Positions 31,990-42,018 of a stretch of DNA of 64,000 nt are shown in pieces; position 1 is the stretch's first letter, and every line of letters begins with the position of its first letter. The DNA is taken from assembly GCA_004194705.1 (NCBI GenBank), contig SADC01000589.1:1-64000 (forward strand), given 5' to 3'. Under the pieces are notes generated by a model that had not been told where the DNA came from, did no database searches, and saw only the letters and a program-made list of their open reading frames with translations. The stretch is from Ditylenchus dipsaci. Its lineage: Eukaryota > Nematoda > Chromadorea > Rhabditida > Anguinidae. The translations under genes and the position numbers were made by a program.

Positions 31990-34900
31990 CTAGTACCCAG
32001 GAGCCTAAAACACAATTTTTATAAACATTTTTCACTCAATGAAATTTTCAAAAAAACTTGCCAAACGAGCGGGTGGACAGTGCTCGCAACTTCCAGGGGC
32101 ACCTAGACAATATTTCAAATTAGTTAGCTCCACCAAAATTTTCAAGTTTACCTTGTTCTCCAGGTCGACCATTGACTCCCAGCTGAAAAACATTAACTTT
32201 TTTAAACTTTCATCCAAATTCACAAAGATTCTGAACCAACATTTCCACTTTTCCCTGGTGATCCAGGCGATCCAGGTGGTCCCGGTGGACCTGGTCTACC
32301 AGCAACTCCATCTAAAACATCAATTTACATATACTACATATACTGTAGTCGAGATAGTCATTTTTTGCCAAAATGTTTACCAGCTCCAGGTTTTCCCGGG
32401 GCTCCACTCGGCCCAGGTGGTCCTGGAAAAATAATTTAAATTTTTTTTTAAATAACTCTAAATTAACTGTATACCTGGTCGGCCAGGTGCTCCAGGTCTT
32501 CCAGCTGGTCCTAAAACACAATTTTGAGTTACAAATAGATGCTACCAATTAATTTTTTGACCAATCTCGGTTTTGTAGCTGCCCGGCTCTCCTGGAGGTC
32601 CTGGTCGGCCGGGTTGGCCGGCTTGACCGGGCAATCCAGGTGGTCCTCTAGGTCCTTGTTCTCCAGATTTACCGTCATCTCCACTGTCTCCCTGAATTTT
32701 TTTGGCATTATTAGATGCTGCGAAAACGTAAAAATGAACATACTGGAGGTCCAACTGGTCCATCAGGTCCGGAGGTCCTTGGGACCTGGTTCGCCTGGAG
32801 GTGCCTCACAGGACATTGCACTGGGAACAGAGAGGCTGGCTCGGGTCCTGGAGGTGAGGGAGGGCCTTGAGCACCCAAAGGACCATGCTCTCCATCCAAT
32901 CCTCGCAATCCATCCCTGCCTCGAGGACCTGGAGGTCCAGGAGGACCTCTTTGACATGTGCAACATCCGGTGGAGGGAGTTTCCACGAATTGGTCAGTTC
33001 GTTTCCCAGCAGTTTCACCATAGCTAGGGTTGCTGGGGAAGGACTGAAGTTGATAATAAATTATTATTTTTTTAAGTTATTATTTTTTATCTGCTAGTAT
33101 TGTGAAAAGAGAAGAATTTATAAAATCTTATATAATCGCAACTACCACCCCTTCAAGTTCGTTCCCGTCAACGGTCGTACACTTTTTAACTTAGCGCTAA
33201 AATTCATTGCCAAATATGATTCGCTATTCTAGTTCGAGATATCGTAAGGATTTCGATTTCTAAAAAAGGTGAAACTTTTGTTAGTAAGGCCCGTGGCTCT
33301 AGAGCTGTCGATATACATCCGACACTTTTGAAAAATTAGCGGTGTTATACCGAGAGCTGCGTGTCTTTCTGGCAAAAGTTTCAGCTTTTTCAGAAATGAA
33401 AGACCACATTAAATCGTAGCAATATTTCGGTCTAGATAAGCTAATCATGGCAGAAAATTTCAACGTTGGGTTAAAAAAAGGTTAATCATTTTTGTGGCAA
33501 ATTTTCTTTTTGCCTGATTTTATTAAAAATTTTCGTCTTTTATCAAAAGTGATAACACTATCATGTAGCTCTACTCTTCTAGTTTCTAATGAGATATCGT
33601 TTCATCAAACGTCTTGTGAAAATTTAGTACGGAAAGCTAAAAGTATGAAGCAAATAAAAAAGTATTTACTTCATTCTTTTAATTTTTTGAACTAAATTTT
33701 GAGAAGACGTTTGATAAAACGATACCTCATTAGAAACTAGAAGAGTAGAGCTACATGGTAGTGTTATCACTTTTGAGAATAGACGAAAATTTTTTAAAAA
33801 TCAGGCAAAATGAAAATTTGCCACAGAAAAAGTATTTTTGCTACAGAAAAAATGATTAACCTTAAAAAAAGTGTCGCACCGTAGCGGGAACGAACTTGAA
33901 GAACAGCAGCCCAAGTACCCGCCCCTCTACAGAATATTTTTCTCTAAGCCAACTTTTTCACCTATTTCACACCTTTTGCACCGACAAACCAAGGGGATTT
34001 GGTCGCTTCGCGCCAAAGACCAGCACACTCTGCATTGCAATGGAATGGTGTGAAAAAAATCAAGAGAACCGAAAAAGGTAGGCTTAGAGAAAAACTCTTT
34101 GGAGGGGGCCGGCATTTGGGCTTTTACGAGCTTGACGGGTGGCGTTACATCGAAAGTAGACGGTAATTACGAAAAATGTAGCAGCTATGTTTTTAGGTGG
34201 ATTCGAACTCTTACATTTTCAGAGTCAAAAACGCTATCTTTTATACAGTAGAATGCGCAGATCCGTACAACAGACCGATAAGAGCTATATAAAGTTATAA
34301 AAGCTACCGTATAACCTCTATTAAACGGGCACCCTTACAGTTAACGTTTTTCAAATTTGCTTTGCTTTTTTAACCCCAATATTGTTTATTTTTCGAAACG
34401 GACGGCCACTCATTTTGTAGAGCTTCATAAACTCTACAAAATGAGTGGTCGTTCGTTTCGAGAAATAAACAATATTGGGGTTAAAAAAGCAAAGCACATT
34501 CGAAAAACGTTAACTGTAGGGTGCCCGTTTAATAGAGGTTATACGGTATCTCAAAATAGTCAACGCACCCATAATTAGCAGCTGGAGCTTCAGTTTTAGC
34601 AGCACCACCTCCATAAGTTTCTTTGCTGTTGCCATACACTTCTTGAGGTTGTTTTGTGGGTGTAGGCGAGCCATAACCAGCCTCTGTTTTGGCACCTCCT
34701 CCATAACCAGCCTCACCCACAGGGTCATCTCGCAATTGCATGTCGTGCAATCGGCGGTTCCAGAAGTCGGATATGGTGTCCCTCTTCTCTAATCTATGAG
34801 CTGCATTCAACACCATCATGTTGGCCATCCTCAGTGCATCTGCACTAGCTTTACGGCCATTTGTGCGGATCTCAAACATCTCTTTCCACATGTCTCTGGC

Positions 34901-37900
34901 TCGTGACTGAAAATTTTTGTGGTGAATTTAGGGTAAAGAGGCATTTTAATATTGGAGAAAAAGTTCATCCCCGCCTAATTTTGTGCCCTAATTTTTAAAA
35001 TGTTTTTGAGAAACCTGAAAAAATCGCAAAGATTCCGATTTTGCCGATCAACTTTTACATAATTCTAAGACTTTTTCTTCTTAAAACACTGAATTAGTTA
35101 CTCTACGACTCCGATGGCCTCCAAAAAGTGGAACAATGACCCAGGGCTCATGGTTCAGCTATAACAAATCACGATGTGAGTATCAAAGTGTTTTTAGCAC
35201 TGTAAAGTGCCAGTTGTTCTACTTTTTTTGTAAGTCGTTGGAGATGGGCAGCCAGATTAATAAGAAAGTTGAACATTCTCTACAAGAGCATAAAAAATTC
35301 GATTGAAGTTGCTCCAGCGAACAGTTGTTCCCTTGTAAGTTGCCAGATCCTGACGGATCCTATATTTCCATACCACCTCAGACCAAAACTACCTTTTGAA
35401 ATTTTATGTACACATACCGTATATGCTCTATTAATTAGACACCCCCTAAGTTCAAAATCGTGTTTTTGGCATTGTGTTTTTGACCCACTTTTTGATCACT
35501 TCTCTCAGGCAAGTTACCAACCATTTGATAGCTCATCTTTCTAGCTACAAAATGGGTGGTAACTTGCCTGAGAGAAGTGATCAGTGTGGTAAAAGTACAG
35601 AAATGCCTAAGCCAAGGCCTAAGCCTAAACCTAAGCCTAAGTAGGCCTAAGTGGCTAAAACAGAACATAGGGCAGAACGCCAAAAATGTCCCATTTGTAG
35701 CCAAACGTCTATACCCCAAAATGGCCTAAGATGTTCGTAAAAGACTTTATTTTAAGTTTTTGTCAATTAAAATTGAGTTTTGGGCTTTTTGAAATTTCGA
35801 CTTTTTACCTATTTTACCATGTTTTTCACTATGGGACTTTAAACCGAGAGCTGGAAAAAAGGAACAAAAGAGAGAAGATACTTAAGGCCCGAGCGAAGGA
35901 TGACAGCCTCTAAGTGCGTTTTCGATCGAGAGTCTCGGGCGGTGCAGGATGCTTGGTTGCTTGGGGTTGAGATGCGCACACCCACATACCTTAGACGCAA
36001 ATCACTCGAAAGTGACTCTGGATGCATTAAAAAGCACGAATACCAGAGTCTATTTATGAAGTAGACCCTAGTATTTAAAACTATGTTCAACATTTTTTTG
36101 TTCAAAATTGGCCTTTTTTGGTCTATTTCCACGCAAATACAGACCCAAATCTCTTTTATAAATGGTCAAAATCTGTGATTTTGGGTGGTCCTAAAACTTA
36201 ATGTTTCAATGACCAAAAAAAAGAAAATGATGCCTTTTGAACTCTTAAGGCCATTTTTGGTCGATATAGGGTTTTCGGAAACACTTTTTAAAAAAATGGT
36301 ACTAATTCGGTTTACACCCCACCCCAGTTTTTGGTTTATCGGTTTCTATGTTGCGACAAACATATTTTATTTATTCACATACATACAGTTCAACAATCTG
36401 AGACCATAAATAAAACATACTATCATTTCCACTGAACTTTCGACGCCAAACAAAATCTGAGACATAACTTTTAAAAACAGAACGATGTGTGCCATATTCT
36501 AGCTTGTGCCTTCTCTTGAACTTCTGCCATGTTGATTCGATCGTCTGAGTGTGCGCTCCAGTCTCCGGATTGACGAAATTGACTGAGTGATTGACGGTGA
36601 CATTGACGGCTCACAAAAAAACAAGAACACGACCAATAATAGCAAATGCAAAAAAAATAAAAAATGGGGGTGGGGTGTAAACCGAATTAGTACCAAAAAA
36701 AGTTGATTGGAGGGGGGAGGGGGTGGGTTGGTGATTGTTTATGCAATTAGCGCCATTTTTTCAAAACAATGTCGTAGCGCTAGTGCAGAATCCGTTTCCA
36801 TTTTTTGGCCTTTGTTCGTCCTGTGGTTTTTTATTTAAAAATGCATAAGTTTTCCTGTTAATTATAGCTATGTTGATATTGTGGTTATGATCACCTCAAC
36901 CATGATGGTCTTCATGGTTGATCACCTTCAAAACAACAAGGGAACCAAGTATTTGTAAGGAAAAACAACATGGGAACCAAGGTGGTGAATGGAAACGTAT
37001 TTTGCACTAGAGCCCAATGTTGTTCATGAAATGTACTGCGTTCAATAAAATCTTCAGCTTTTCCTCTTGTCATATAATGATGAAAACCGTTAAGTTCAAT
37101 AGTATTTCTGATTATTCAAAACTAATTGAAATAAATTTAAAAAATCTAAAACAAGCAAAATCTACTGAATAAATCTACTGAAGGAAAAATCTACTTTGGC
37201 CACCGAAACTACCACCGGTGCGTTCTGCCACCCACCGCCACCGCCACCGATGTGTTTGCCACCCACCGCCACCGGTTGCTACCTAAAAAACCCCACCACC
37301 ACCGGTGGATTTACCACACTTCAAGTGATCAAAAAGTGGGTCAAAAACACAATGCCAAAAACACGATTTTGAACTTAGGGGTGTCTAATTAATAGAGCAT
37401 ATATGGTATTTGGGCAGGAGTAGTGTGGGCCAAATCACTTTGGGACAATTCAATTTGGGCCAAAATCAATTTGGGTCAAATCACTTTGGGCCAAAATCAA
37501 TTTGGGTCAAATCACTTTGTGACAATTCAATTTGGCCAAAATCAATTTGGGCCAATTCATTTTGCGACAATTCATTTTGGCCAAAATCAGATTGGGCCAA
37601 ATCACTTTGTAACCACTATTTCTAATTATTTTACTGTCAAACGCTAAAGGCACGTTCACAATGAGTGTCGACCAAAAATTTGAAATAAAGGAGATTTTAA
37701 TGTAATAAAGGGCATTTTGTCAAAAAGTGCCATTTATCAAGTGCTTATTTGGTTTTGAGCACTGAAATAACAATTTTGACGTAAAATTTCAAAAATTTTA
37801 AAGTTTTCGGGTCTCAAAATAAAGGACAAATCTTTAAATAAAGGACGTTTCCGAGCCATGCATGCAATATTTCATTTTACTATTATCAAACCATCTTCAT

Positions 37901-39053
37901 CATGCCAAAATTAGTCCAGAAAACAGATTATGGAACCCAAAAAAGTAAAAAATTTTTGATGTAAGTGGACGACCACTTGGTTCAGTTAGTACATGGATTA
38001 TCCAGTAGAATTGAGGTTGGATCATAGAAAAACATTTTGAATTTCAAAAGATCTTTACTCAAGACAAAAATATTACTACCCGAGTACCATTGCACAACCT
38101 GAGTTTCTTTATTCAATTTCCAATGACAAATAACTACAATATTACAACAAAGAGATCTAATACTATGCTTGAATGACCCTAGTACTTCTCAAGATGAGCA
38201 ACGATCAAGACCAGGAATTGCCACAATAATAACGATCAAAATCATTATAAATAGTGGCGCAAAGTGATTTGGCCCAATTTGATTTTGGCCCAAATTGAAT
38301 TGGCCCAAATTGATTTTGGCCCAACTTGATTTTGGCCAAATTGAATTGGCCCAAATTGAATTGTCCCAAAGTGATTTAACCCAAATTGATTTTGGCCCAA
38401 ATTGAATTGTCCCAAAGTGATTTGGCCCACACTACTCCTGCCCATGGTATTTATTCCTGAAGACATTGTTGCTGCAATAGCTCCTTAGAGAAAAATAATA
38501 ATACAGACCACTCTCGATAAACCGGCACTCTTGATAAACCGGCAATGTGAAAAGGCTTGATTTAGCTAGCCGACAAGGAAATTAGACAAATCTTACCCCC
38601 GATAAACCGGCACCCCCGATGAACCGGCACCTCAAGCTGGTCCCCAGGAGTGCCAGTTTATTGAGGGTGACTGTAATGCAATAAAAAGCAAGTTGGAATT
38701 GGAACCCTCTCAAGAACAGCTTGAAAAAGCCATTGAAGTGATGGGTAAGACGCGAAATCTCAAAATCATGGTTGGATTTGAAAATCAAAAGTTTGAGGTA
38801 AAAGAATCCGTCTAACTCATAAAAAATCCTTCGTTAAAATATGGCCATTCACCTTGCAGAAGTCCAGATCGAGCTGCACATTGGACTCGAGTGTCTGGAT
38901 GTAGTGCAGAATAAGAGGAAAAGTGATCAGGCAAGATGTTATTGCCATAGTGCTGAATACTGTAGCCGCAAAAGCCACTGGTTTGAGGCTTTGACGCTGC
39001 CGCTCGGGCTTCTTGAGAGATGTCTCATCCTCTTCTTTGCTACTTCCAAACAT
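31990..39053 (-). CDS. Nematode cuticle collagen, ten exons
   Basis: Structural protein of the secreted cuticle. Exons (minus): 38853-39053, 34569-34906, 32744-33032, 32583-32691, 32475-32510, 32381-32422, 32241-32311, 32152-32182, 32062-32102 and 31990-32004. The total is 1173 nt, giving 390 residues plus stop. Exon 1 has the cuticle-collagen N-terminal domain: ERQRQSLKP, one hydrophobic span ([20 protein letters not shown]), then [15 protein letters not shown]. Exon 2 begins [19 protein letters not shown] and has a Tyr/Gly-rich linker. Exon 3 starts the Cys knot ([15 protein letters not shown]). Exons 4-9 are Gly-X-Y, and the end is [13 protein letters not shown]. The last intron uses GC-AG (GCAAGT). 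Exon 4 may likewise use a GC donor; a GT donor at 32561 would add seven residues. Exon 3 reads out of Gly-X-Y phase over about 50 bp (about 32762-32812), consistent with three lost bases. Introns 1 (3.9 kb) and 2 (1.5 kb) are full of mobile elements; the others are about 50-80 bp. Confidence 0.88.
32005..32061 (-). other. GC-AG intron of the collagen gene
   Basis: On the minus strand the sequence TTG|GCAAGT ... TTTTAG|GCT splits the codons for ARL and APGY. Splicing restores the conserved cuticle-collagen C-terminus; reading through gives the atypical end [15 protein letters not shown] is the best-known non-canonical donor. Confidence 0.8.
33151..33900. mobile_element. Diverged member of the hairpin family in collagen intron 2, with nested palindrome
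   Basis: Arms TTCAAGTTCGTTCCCG and inverse of CGGGAACGAACTTGAA near 33885-33900, with GTGTCGCACC/GGTCGTACAC next to them. A second palindrome lies inside at about 33480-33860 (AAAAGTGATAACACTA through CATCAAACGTCTT, inverted after about 33695). Confidence 0.7.
33907..34135. mobile_element. Palindromic MITE with module B centre (collagen intron 2)
   Basis: CCCAAGTACCCGCCCCTC and CTCTAAGCCAACTTTTTC pair with the inverse near 34068-34130. The centre carries AAAGACCAGCACACTCTGCA (module B). Confidence 0.6.
34305..34548. mobile_element. TACCGTAT-family hairpin with module C, 20 bp from a collagen splice donor
   Basis: Left TACCGTATAACCTCTATTAA; right is its inverse. The two arms of about 100 bp are almost perfect, with module C (CACTCATTTTGTAGAGCTTC) at the centre. 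Its outer end lies 20 bp downstream of the exon 2 donor at 34568. Confidence 0.85.
35606..35652 (-). repeat. Interstitial TTAGGC-like telomere repeats
   Basis: On the plus strand GCCTAAGCCAAGGCCTAAGC continues with ACCTAA, GCCTAA and GTAGGCCTAAG: about six imperfect units of the nematode telomere hexamer TTAGGC (minus strand). It borders a nested insertion. Confidence 0.6.
36299..36695. mobile_element. Palindromic insertion with GTACTAATTCGGTTTACACC ends
   Basis: GTACTAATTCGGTTTACACC at 36299 and its inverse at about 36675-36695, both continuing into a C-rich tract. It sits inside a module-A element: the host text AAACACTTTTTAAAAAAA resumes to the right. Confidence 0.7.
37412..38443. mobile_element. 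1-kb element with arrayed ends and 9-bp TSD (collagen intron 1)
   Basis: ATGGTATTT at 37403-37411 and 38444-38452 is exact. Ends GGGCAGGAGTAGTGTGGGCC and inverse. Each end is a run of about 200 bp of alternating GGGCCAAATCACTTTGGG, ACAATTCAATTTGGGCC and related units, inverted between ends. The interior (37630-38240) holds a fragment of the AAGTGGACGACCACTTGG repeat and no transposase. 9-bp duplications fit Mutator-like elements. Confidence 0.85.
38512..38675. mobile_element. MITE, family TACAGTCTACTCTCG (diverged)
   Basis: TACAGACCACTCTCGATAAA and inverse of TTTATTGAGGGTGACTGTA, with repeated GATAAACCGGCAC inside. It lies within collagen intron 1, 177 bp downstream of exon 1. Confidence 0.7.
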
Positions 39054-39060
39054 GTTTGAT

Positions 39061-40190
39061 CCTAAATCTAAGAAAATCTAAACAAGTATGGCAAGAAAGT
39101 CACAACAAATAGGGCATAGGAAATCGGCTTTATAGGAAAGAATCTGGCCGAAAGATCGGTATCCTCCCCCAATCAATTTCCGAATCATCCACCCATAGTC
39201 TACAGAAAAACCCACACAAAAAAGCATAATTCACAATTAAAGGAAGTAAAAAATAATAGTATGCAATCTGGACACTGGATGTTGGTGGTCGGCTGTTTTA
39301 TGTACCATCTATCCACTAGGGCTAAAATTTTTGACTACAAAGGCGGTTTTCACGAAAAATGTCACTCGAGACCCTAGTAGGCGTGATCTCTCCCTTACAA
39401 GCAACATTTTGAAGTTGCAGCGCTGGCTAGCTACCTGGCCAAGTACTGTGCGAATCAGAAAATCTGGAGAATCACTTGTCCGCACAACAACTCTTATATA
39501 TTATTAATAAAGCGCACACACAGAACATCTTCTTTTCAATTCTTTTCCTCTTTTCTGAACAGCCACCGAAAACCTGAGAGAGGAATGAAAGCCACAGGGT
39601 GGCAGGAACAGGATTTGCACTCTGCCTTTTTAAGAACGGGAAGAGCAATCTTCCTTGTGCAATTTAGGAGTTGAAGTGATTTGGTTGTGTGAAAGCATGC
39701 TGAATCCGTCTCAACACCAGCAGCTATTAGCCACCAGCAACGTTCCACTGTCGCGTACATATCAAAAAAAGACAGAGAAGAAAAAGAAGATTTGATATGA
39801 CTTTATTTGGATATAACACAGCCTTAATAAAAAGTTCAAGGACATAAACACTAACCAGCTAGCAAACACAACAATTAGGGGGGGGTCGTAGAAAAAAAAC
39901 CCACAATGGTGTCAAAATGAACCAGAGGAGGTAAGCCGCCGACTAAATAAATGACGACCAGTCTAACCTTAACTGCAGACTGCCCTAACCGCCGAGTCCC
40001 CGACTAAGTTTTAATGCTCGCTGGCTTACCAAAAAGGCAGTTCTGTTGGTATTTAGGAGCATGCATATGCGCGGGCCGCACTTTTGACTGCTTGGCCAGG
40101 GTAAAAGTTTTATTGGCCCGGCTCGTTAACGATTTTAAAAAGTACGGCCCGGGCGCCCATGCATATTCGAGGTTGGCAAATAATTTGGAC
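39061..40190. other. Upstream region of the collagen gene; no other gene
   Basis: No convincing coding exon. A palindrome around GCATATGCGCGGGCCGCA/TACGGCCCGGGCGCCCATGC lies at about 40055-40170. The collagen promoter should be near 39054-39400, but I see no diagnostic element. Confidence 0.35.
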
Positions 40191-40194
40191 GGCA

Positions 40195-40300
40195 GTCGCC
40201 CCGAAGGGGCGCAAGGGGCTTGAGAGTTAGAGATGCGCACGCTCATTTACCTTGGAAATGATTCCAAGCAAGACTCTTGATCATAATATGCGTATAAAGG
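40195..40300. repeat. Half copy of palindromic module A
   Basis: CCCCGAAGGGGCGCAAGGGGC, then GAGAGTTAGAGATGCGCACG, TTACCTTGGAAATGATTCCAAG and GACTCTTGATCATAATATGCG: the same order as one half of module A at 12530-12620. Confidence 0.6.
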
Positions 40301-40314
40301 AACGAAACCCAACT

Positions 40315-40720
40315 CGTATAGCCCAACTCGTATAACCCAACTCGTATAGGTTCCAACTCGTATAGGTATCAATTCGTACAGATCCCGACTCAAAGAAGAG
40401 TTCAAATTCACCTACACGCAAACGTTTTATTGGTCAGCTAATACTTTTTTAGCGGAAATACCGTATCTTCTCTATCAATCTCACAGGTGGATGATTTTTC
40501 AGCTCATAGAAGTTTACAAACTCGTCAATTGAAAATAGTCTTCACTCTAAAATGCTATTCAAAAATATGAGATGGGGATTGCTGGGCAAACGTTTTTTTG
40601 CAGCTGATACACGTCTTTTTGCAGCTGATTCACGTCTTTTTGCAGCTGATTCACGTCTTGCATCTAATCCACGTCTTTCTGCAGCTGAATCAGGTTTTTT
40701 CGCAGCTAATTTACTTTTCT
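40315..40720. repeat. Two short tandem arrays
   Basis: 40315-40400: five to six units of CCCAACTCGTATA. 40596-40720: six units of about 20 bp, TTTTTGCAGCTGATTCACGTC-like. They resemble the end-arrays of the long elements in this window, but no paired ends are visible. Confidence 0.65.
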
Positions 40721-40849
40721 GTCCAAGACCAACCAAATTTTGCCATATTTTGCAAAAATTCAAATATTTTAGTCAGGAAATAGCTTGGATCGGTCAGAAT
40801 CCCACCCGGAATGGCCAGAAGCCCCCGAAAGTTTGTTTTTGGGGGTTTA

Positions 40850-41860
40850 CTGAAGGGGGGTAAACTTTTTGCGAAAATTCGATTGAGCGGATCAGAATTC
40901 CGGTCCGATCGGCTTAATCCCTCAGAACTCCAGGTTTATGGTGGTTTTGAGTGGTTTAGGGTGGAATTCTGAGAGATTCTGGGAGGACTATGCTATTGTC
41001 CCACTTAGCCAAAGGATTGCTTTATAGACAGTTAACTTATTTCTTCTAAAAATCCACCCGAATGAATTATTTTTCAATCCTATAAAAAGCCGAAAATTTC
41101 TAAGGCCGATCTCAAGATTTTGTGATGCAATAAATTTATTTCAACCCGACATTGAAGGCGTTAGGCGGGGCCGCCAGGCGGCGGCAAAAATTTTTGAACG
41201 GAATCGGAGGCGGCGCTGCCGGCGGAGCAGTTTTTTTTCAATTTTGTTGTTTTTCGATTAGTATTTTTTTCAAAAAAAAAAAAATTATTGAAACATTCTT
41301 TAATTCAATAAACTAAAAACAAATCAAATTTTCAATAGTCCAATGGTCAAGAAAGTCTGCCGAAGAGCAGATATGCAAAGGTCAAGGGTAGGAAAGGCGA
41401 AAAAAGTGGGATTATCTCTTGTGATGTGATATTTATTAAAGGCGCATGCTCACCTGTTCGAATTTCTTCTCGCGAATACAAAAACAACCTATTCATTGAG
41501 CTTGTGTACGTATTTTTGAAATTGGTTTCTAATAAAACTATACCTAAAATTAAATTCTGGGCCTTGTTTTGTTAGAAACCAGGCTGAAAATTTCGTACAA
41601 AACTCCAATGTTTATGAAAAAAATTCAAATTGACAGGGACAAATTTAAACAGGTGAGCATGACCCTTCAAATCAGCTTCTTCTCTAGTGTTTAAGTAAAT
41701 GTATAGATAAATGTACTGAAAATTGATTTTCCAAATTTTGCTTTATTTTAAAAAATGATACAAAAATTAGCTCGGCGGAGCGATTAAGCCCGCGGATACG
41801 TGCCCGCCGGCGGAGGCGGGAACAATTTTAATAGACCGCTGGAGGCATACTGTGCAGCCG
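40850..41860. repeat. GAATTCC repeat fragment and a GC-rich inverted block
   Basis: About 40860-40985 (GCGGATCAGAATTCCGGTC...) resembles 25860-25990, 57080-57270 and 57590-57710. GGCGGGGCCGCCAGGCGGCG at about 41163 and CGCCGGCGGAGGCGGG at about 41800 look like two ends of one GC-ended element; the middle is AT-rich and non-coding. Confidence 0.4.
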
Positions 41861-42018
41861 ACCTAGGGTGCGCGACAGTTCGATAACCTCCACAATCAGT
41901 GAATCGGCCGGGCGGATTGAAAATTCTAATTGTCCAGGAGGTGAACTGTCAGTGCTCCGCCCATCTGGCAGATGCAAGCAAAAGCCACCGGCCATTTTAA
42001 CAACACAAATTTATGTAA

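Larger units (their letters stand above)
35415..37408. mobile_element. TACCGTAT-family element split by nested insertions (collagen intron 1)
   Basis: The outer arms (35415-35490 and 37325-37408; TACCGTATATGCTCTATTAA and inverse) match almost base for base over about 80 bp. The original centre (module C, about 35500-35580) is present, but about 1.7 kb of later DNA lies between it and the right arm: a TTAGGC-like run (35606-35652), a copy of the poly-C/poly-G element with module A (about 35705-36757), and within that a 400-bp palindrome. Confidence 0.75.

Noticed and set aside
32031..33097. Plus-strand ORFs over the collagen exons (for example at 32539-33027)
   Set aside because: They are antisense shadows of the Gly-X-Y exons; minus-strand frames have splice sites and family signatures.
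40315..40720. Possible CRISPR or regulatory array
   Set aside because: Units are contiguous and degenerate with no spacers; better read as simple tandem arrays.
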